From Nonomuraea sp. NBC_00507 (lineage in GTDB: Bacteria; Actinomycetota; Actinomycetes; Streptosporangiales; Streptosporangiaceae): 64,000 nt of DNA. Position 1 is the stretch's first letter; every line of letters starts with the position of its first letter. The translations under genes and the position numbers were made by a program. Of the stretch, positions 59,502 to 64,000 are shown piece by piece. Below the pieces are notes generated by a model. The model worked only from the letters and a program-made list of their open reading frames with translations, was not told the DNA's origin and searched no databases. The stretch lies in NCBI RefSeq assembly GCF_036013525.1, contig NZ_CP107853.1, forward strand, positions 2,604,001-2,668,000. Direction: 5' to 3'.

Positions 59502-60611
59502 GTCGCTCCTGGTACATGGACATGAAGACATCCAGGCGGACAGTCACCACACGTCCGGTTGGGCGGACACTCGGTTGTCGTCAAGTGATCTCCGCAGTGC
59601 TCTGGCGAAGGCCATAACGACTGCGGACCTCGGCGCCCGTCGTACGTGGCTCGAGCTCTCGACGAGCAACTGCCTGGCGATAGCGTGCGGCGCTCCCGTA
59701 GGCCTGTGCCTCGCGCCAAGGCGTGCGTGGTGATCCCTCAGCAAGCAGTCCGTACCATCAGCGGCCTCGCCATACCGCTGACGGAGAGCAAGTGGGGCGT
59801 CCCCACTACACATGGGGGATGCTCGTTGAGGAACGAGTACACCCGATTTTCCCTCAACTGGTCCGTCCGCGACGGGGGCGAGGCACTGGGCCTCGCCCAG
59901 GAGAACTTCGGCAGACGTCGATTGGCCGACCTGCCGGCCGACCTCGGGAAGGGGTTGGTCGCTTACACCGGAGGCGAACCCAGAACGAGTCCCTACGTGG
60001 GACCGTGCCACGCGAGGCGTTCGTACTCGACGGCGTCGACCTGACCACCGCCTACGCCGACGACGTGGTCAAGACCAAGTGGGACCCGCACGGCAGGACG
60101 GTCAGCTCGATCTCGGCCCCGTGGCTTTCCCTGTCAACTCCGATCGTGTTGCGGAGTCCTCGACGGAGTAACTGTGCGCCGCCGGTCGCCGGGATCACAA
60201 CGGCGTCGAGTGTCGGCGTACAGGCCCGAGTTGGCTGAACCGCGCACATCGGCCGGGGGTACCGGTGAACCGGTGGCGCGATTCGACCCTCACGCTGAGT
60301 CATCGTTCAATTTCTGGCTTCAGGACATAAGCCGTCCTTAGGCTCGGTCCGCTGTCCGGAGGCCATCCAGCGCCCTTGCGGGATCGGTCGCAGACGGGTT
60401 GGGGCGGGGTTGGTCATCGGCAACGACCGTCGAGGAAGTGCCCATACGTTCCATGAGTTCCGGCGTCGGAGAGCACTGCGGCTTGTTGGCTCCGTGAAGG
60501 CCAGCATCGCTCCAGCATCAGTGCGCGTTGGTCGGACTGGTACGCCACGGGACTCGCGGCGTTCATCCTCTTGACACGTCGGTAACGCGAATGAGACGGT
60601 CTGTACTCACA
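59502..60611. other. gene-poor, decayed stretch
   Basis: No intact gene. Two fragments look protein-like: EALGLAQENFGRRRLADLPA DLGKGLVAYTGGEP (59878-59985) and, one frame over, VPREAFVLDGVDLTTAYADD VVKTKWDPHG (60003-60090). They could be parts of one broken gene, family unknown. The right end leads into the lacI promoter (TTGACA at 60571-60576). Confidence 0.35.
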
Positions 60612-60660
60612 GTTTGAGCGCTCAAACCTAAGTCAGCTGCTCAAGATTTGAGCGCTCAAA
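60612..60660. promoter_or_regulatory. two LacI-type operators
   Basis: GTTTGAGCGCTCAAAC at 60612-60627 and TTTGAGCGCTCAAA at 60647-60660 are perfect palindromes sharing 14 bases. Their centres are 34 bases apart, about three helical turns. The TGAGCGCTCA core with a central CG is the LacI/GalR operator type. They lie directly upstream of the LacI gene and predict autoregulation with cooperative or looped binding. Confidence 0.75.
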
Positions 60661-60697
60661 CTGATGTTGCGGCAGCTCGCAGCCCTTTGGAGGAGAT

Positions 60698-61681
60698 GTG
60701 CATCCGCCCACCGTTGAGGATGTCGCCCGGGTTGCTGGGGTGTCGCGGCAGACCGTGTCGAACGTGCTCAACGCGCCGCAGCGGGTGCGTCCGGAGACCC
60801 GGGAGCGGGTCGAGGCGGCGATCGCGAAGCTGGGTTATCGGCCGAACCGGATGGCGCAGTCGTTGCAGGCTGCCACGTCCCGCATGATCGGTTACCGGAT
60901 CAAGCCGGCGGATCCTCATGGGCTCAGCAGTATCCATGACCGGCTTCTGCATGCGATGTCCGAGGCGGGCCGGGCTGCTGATCACCACATGTTGTTGTTC
61001 ACCGCCAATGACGAGGACGAGGTCGCGAACGTTCAGGCGTTGCACCGTGCCGGGGCGATCGACGGGGTGGTGCTGTACGGCATCGGGATTGACGATCCGC
61101 GGCCGCCGGCGCTGCGGCGGCTTCGTATCCCGTTCGCCGCGTTCGGCCGTACCGGGGTCGATTCGGACCACCCGTGGGTGGATATCGACAACGCTGCGGG
61201 TACTGCTGCGGCGGTGGAGCATCTGGTGGAGCTCGGTCACCGACGGATCGCGTTCGTGAGCGGCACCGTGGGCGCCGCTGTCGCGGACCGGTGTGCCGAG
61301 GGCTGGCGTACCGCGCTGGACAAGCACGGTCTGCTGGACGGCTCCCACGGTCTGAACCTTCGTGGTGAGGACACTATTGCCACGGGTGAGCGGTTCGGGG
61401 ACGCGTTGCTCGACCACGCCGATCCGCCGACTGCCGTTGTGGGGGCCAACGACACGCTGGCCATTGGCGTGCTGCGGGCCGCACGTCGCCGAGGGGCGCG
61501 GTTGGCCGTGGTGGGTTTCGATGACACCCCGGCCGCCGTCGCGATGGACCTGTCGAGCGTCCGGCAGCCCATCGAGGCCGTAGGCCACGCCATCATCCGC
61601 GCTCTGCTCAACGAGGGAGGCCCGACCGGTCTCTTGCTCAACCCGGAGCTGGTCGTCCGGGCATCGAGCGCCTTGCCCTGA
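60698..61681 (+). CDS. LacI-family sugar-responsive regulator
   Basis: 327 residues from GTG 60698 behind GGAGGAG. HTH PTVEDVARVAGVSRQTVSNV LNAPQRVRPETRERVEAAI with the hinge helix NRMAQSLQAATS, then a periplasmic-binding-like sensor (AAFGRTGVDSDHPWVDIDNA, GTAAAVEHLVELGHRRIAFV, AVVGANDTLAIGVLRAARRR, VVGFDDTPAAVAMDLSSVRQ). Binds the two TTTGAGCGCTCAAA sites and is released by a sugar. The SBP gene 475 bases downstream is the probable regulated function, though no copy of the operator was seen before it. Confidence 0.93.
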   Translation: MHPPTVEDVARVAGVSRQTVSNVLNAPQRVRPETRERVEAAIAKLGYRPNRMAQSLQAATSRMIGYRIKPADPHGLSSIHDRLLHAMSEAGRAADHHMLLFTANDEDEVANVQALHRAGAIDGVVLYGIGIDDPRPPALRRLRIPFAAFGRTGVDSDHPWVDIDNAAGTAAAVEHLVELGHRRIAFVSGTVGAAVADRCAEGWRTALDKHGLLDGSHGLNLRGEDTIATGERFGDALLDHADPPTAVVGANDTLAIGVLRAARRRGARLAVVGFDDTPAAVAMDLSSVRQPIEAVGHAIIRALLNEGGPTGLLLNPELVVRASSALP

Positions 61682-62156
61682 CGGTTTCGACACTGGGAGC
61701 GAACCTCATGACCCGAAGATCCTTGCTTGCCCACAGCGGATGCGTTCCCTGAAAGGGCAATCGACGAATGTGGACACCACCGAAACACCATTGAGTCGAC
61801 GACGTCGCCAACATTTTGGCGCGCTGACCGGGCGAAATACGCCCCGACATGTTTCCTGGTGACGACACCAGGATGGCTGGACTGCAGCGATTTCGCCGAA
61901 TCCGCGCAGATTGAGTGGTGAGGTCGACCCGGCTGGGCGACTTCCGTGACCCCTTCAAGCATTCGCCTCACGTGGTGAGGACGGTTAATCCTGGGCGCCG
62001 ATCGGGATCGGCGTCTCTGGGAAGTATGCGATCCCCAGTTCATCACCCATGCCTTGTCGCGCTCGCATGTCCTCGAGAGAGCACGGACTACGCGGGCAAG
62101 TCAACTGCACCACCCAAGAGCGCCGGCGTTTGTCGGGCGTAGAGAGGAACGCTGCG
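61682..62156. other. intergenic stretch before the solute-binding protein
   Basis: No gene supported. AGAGAGGA at 62141-62148 is the ribosome site of the next gene. I found no further copy of the LacI operator by eye. Confidence 0.35.
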
Positions 62157-63401
62157 ATGAAGAAGAGAATCGTTGCCACCGCCATTTTGGGGTCAGTCGC
62201 GCTGCTGCTTTCCGCGTGCAGCTCCGCCGAAGGGGAAAAAGCTGGAGGAACGACCACCATTTCGTTCTCGCACTGGGGTAACAACGAGGAGGCCGCCACG
62301 CTCAAAAGCATGGTTGCGGCTTTCAAGAAGGGAAACCCCGACGTCGACGTTCAAATCAACTGGGTCCAGAGCGACTACGAGCAGAAGCTGCAGACCACCA
62401 TCGCCGGTGGTAAGCAGCCCACAGTTGCTCAGATCTCGAACAACACCCTCCCCGGCTTCGCCGCCGCCTTCGCCAAGCAGGATGTTGACTCGTCGGCCTA
62501 CTACACGGACACGTTCGTGAAGAGCATGACGGTCGCCGGAGAGGTGAAAGCAACCCCGTTCGTCGCGAAGCCCAAGGTCATGGCTGTCAACGCGGCGCTG
62601 TTCAAGGCCGCAGGGGTGGACCTGCCGTCCGCCGACACCCCGATGTCGGTCGTCGACTTCATCGCCCTCGCCAAGAAGCTCACCTCGGGCACCGGCAAGA
62701 GCAAGAAATTCGGATCTGGCCCGCTGTACTATCCGAACTGGCTCATTACCAACGGCGGCGGCGTCTACAACGCGGCGGGTGACAAGTGCACGCTCGACTC
62801 GCCGATCGCGGCGACGGCCGCCGACACCATGATCGCCGCGCGGGCCGCCGACGGTTTCACCCCGACGCCGGCAGATGCCGACGGTCAGGACATGTTCGAG
62901 TGGCTGGCAACCGGTCGACTTGCCATGCAGCCCGACTTCGGCCCGTGGGACATCCCCAAGCTGGTCGCCCTGAAAGACCCTGACATCAAGCTCGTTCGCG
63001 TGCCCGGTGCCGGTCAGCCGATGGAGGTCACCGGCCTCGGAATCTCCTCCAAGGCCACCGGGGCCGAGAAGACCGCAGCCACCGCTTTCGTCAAGTTCAT
63101 GAGCACGTCCACTGACGCCCAGAGCCTCCTGACGACAGCGAAAGCGTCCCTCGGCGTTCCCGTGATCAACGGTGCGCTGGACAGCTTCAAGCAGGTCGCG
63201 CCTGACCTCAACCTCGCGGCGTTCACTGAAGCGGTCAAGGTAGGCGTGGTCGAGCCGGGCACAGTCAAGGACCCGCAGATTCGAACCGCGATGCTCGAAG
63301 CACTCAACAACGACACGGCACTCGGCGCGGGCAAACAAGACCCGGCCAAGGTGCTCGCGGCGTTCAACCAGACCTGCCAGAGCATGCTCGGACAAGGCTG
63401 A
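62157..63401 (+). CDS. sugar ABC transporter substrate-binding lipoprotein
   Basis: 414 residues from ATG 62157. Lipobox LLLSAC at residues 16-21. Family 1 binding protein: TISFSHWGNNEEAATLKSMV AAFKKGNPDVDVQ, YEQKLQTTIAGGKQPTVAQI, NTLPGFAAAFAKQDVDSSAY, MFEWLATGRLAMQPDFGPWD and a final AFVKFMSTSTDAQSLL. It captures a sugar outside the cell for an ABC importer. After its stop no permease gene follows; instead an ISAzo13-type remnant starts, so the transporter genes may have been displaced. Regulated probably by the upstream LacI. Confidence 0.92.
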   Translation: MKKRIVATAILGSVALLLSACSSAEGEKAGGTTTISFSHWGNNEEAATLKSMVAAFKKGNPDVDVQINWVQSDYEQKLQTTIAGGKQPTVAQISNNTLPGFAAAFAKQDVDSSAYYTDTFVKSMTVAGEVKATPFVAKPKVMAVNAALFKAAGVDLPSADTPMSVVDFIALAKKLTSGTGKSKKFGSGPLYYPNWLITNGGGVYNAAGDKCTLDSPIAATAADTMIAARAADGFTPTPADADGQDMFEWLATGRLAMQPDFGPWDIPKLVALKDPDIKLVRVPGAGQPMEVTGLGISSKATGAEKTAATAFVKFMSTSTDAQSLLTTAKASLGVPVINGALDSFKQVAPDLNLAAFTEAVKVGVVEPGTVKDPQIRTAMLEALNNDTALGAGKQDPAKVLAAFNQTCQSMLGQG

Positions 63402-63887
63402 CGGCCCGGCGATGATCTAGCTGGTCGGCGGGATGTCAGGATCGGGGCCGTCGAGTACTCGGCGATGAGCGACGGCCCTGGCTGTGAACCTCGCCGTGTG
63501 TGACCGCGCCTGAATGAGCGGCAGTGGCTGCTGCTCGGTGCAGCGCTGCGGCGATCGGGCGCGACGTTGCCGCGTCGGACACGTTCATCTCGATGAACTG
63601 GCGGGGGTCGACCGTCGACCGACGATCAGTTCGTCATCGAGACGATCGCCGCGACCACGACCGACACGGGACTGCCCGTTGCCGCGGTTGCGGATACCAG
63701 CACCTATTCCACCGGTCCGTGTCGGTGACGCACAGATCAGAGCTGTACCTCCGCGGCGGCACGCGTTTCACGGTGCGTGGAACTACGTCATTCCTCCTGG
63801 ATATCCATCTCGGAAGACCCTGCAAAACCAGAGAGCCAGTCTCCAACCGGCCAGGTGATTCATCGTCGGCATTAAGGAGTAACAACA
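63402..63887. other. stretch holding a transposase remnant
   Basis: No intact gene apart from the ISAzo13-type fragment listed separately. AAGGAG at 63874-63879 serves the last gene. Confidence 0.4.
63595..63858 (+). pseudogene. ISAzo13-type transposase C-terminal remnant
   Basis: Frames give DDQFVIETIAATTTDTGLPV AAVADTSTYSTG, then after a shift VRVGDAQIRAVPPRRHAFHG AWNYVIPP. ISAzo13-family transposases end with the pattern TGxxVxxxLDTxxYxTGxxV followed by HxFHGEWNYxxxP. Frameshifts and lost N-terminal part make it inactive. It directly follows the solute-binding protein. Confidence 0.55.
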
Positions 63888-64000
63888 GTGGACACCGTCG
63901 TCACGACGCTAGAGAGCATGTTCGCCGCGCTGGGACTCGCCAAGGACCTCCGCCCACTCGCCGCGTTCGGGGTCATGGCGGCGGTGGCCTACCTGTTGTT
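63888..64000 (+). CDS. N-terminus of a membrane-associated protein (partial)
   Basis: GTG 63888 behind AAGGAG. First 37 codons: MDTVVTTLESMFAALGLAKD LRPLAAFGVMAAVAYLL, ending in a hydrophobic stretch that looks like a membrane helix. The gene runs off the right edge; family unknown. Confidence 0.55.
   Translation, partial: MDTVVTTLESMFAALGLAKDLRPLAAFGVMAAVAYLL

Overview
The window looks like a chromosomal accessory region of a high-GC filamentous actinomycete, most likely a Streptosporangiaceae/Nonomuraea-type genome (inference). Reasons: strong GC bias, many GTG/TTG starts, 4-bp ATGA/GTGA overlaps, abundant TetR/GntR/LacI/LysR regulators, an XRE-DUF397-ATPase regulatory trio, WXG-type proteins, many small secreted proteins, and a heavy load of IS elements and decayed genes. 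No tRNA, rRNA or CRISPR array was seen.

Layout. 0-5.8 kb: TetR regulator, small secreted proteins, a three-gene small-protein cassette under a divergent GntR (copy A), an alpha/beta hydrolase bracketed by inverted repeats, a BP74-like secreted protein and a tyrosine-recombinase remnant. 5.9-16.2 kb: ECF sigma factor with its membrane partner, an OmpR-type two-component system, secreted lectin-like and CaMKII-AD-like proteins, an orphan sugar-binding lipoprotein amid remnants of a sugar locus, a methyltransferase and three small secreted proteins. 16.2-21.3 kb: a pfkB remnant, a DDE-transposase IS, TetR plus FAD monooxygenase, an orphan third IS end and an MFS fragment. 21.3-28.3 kb: an arsenic-type cluster built from ArsO-like flavoproteins, two ArsR repressors, an MFS pump, Cys-tailed proteins and a Cys-rich 42-residue peptide, with no ArsB/Acr3/ArsC. 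28.3-36.8 kb: NarL-type two-component system, tripeptidyl-peptidase-like hydrolase, and lipoprotein/adaptor/ATPase/permease genes forming a MacAB-like export operon. 36.8-38.2 kb: copy B of the small-protein cassette with a different GntR. 38.5-43.5 kb: WXG-associated operon and XRE/DUF397/HATPase trio.

43.5-52.3 kb is a defence-type island. A PLD-DEAD helicase-DUF3427 protein lies beside a visibly AT-richer two-gene operon: EACC1 (effector-associated constant component) translationally coupled to a caspase-like protease fused to an SRA/YDG modified-base reader and an HNH nuclease. This caspase-SRA-HNH/EACC1 pair is the standout candidate for an undescribed conflict system. Next to it an IS1634-family element sits between 202-bp direct repeats, which fit an exceptionally long target duplication.

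52.4-64 kb: SDR/ABM/MarR redox cluster, a secreted protein with GDENG repeats, MFS/LysR pair, NUDIX gene, many pseudogene fragments, a LacI regulator behind two identical palindromic operators, a second orphan sugar-binding lipoprotein and an ISAzo13-type transposase remnant. Identity statements are by-eye estimates from the sequence; family names come from memory of motif patterns, not from searches.
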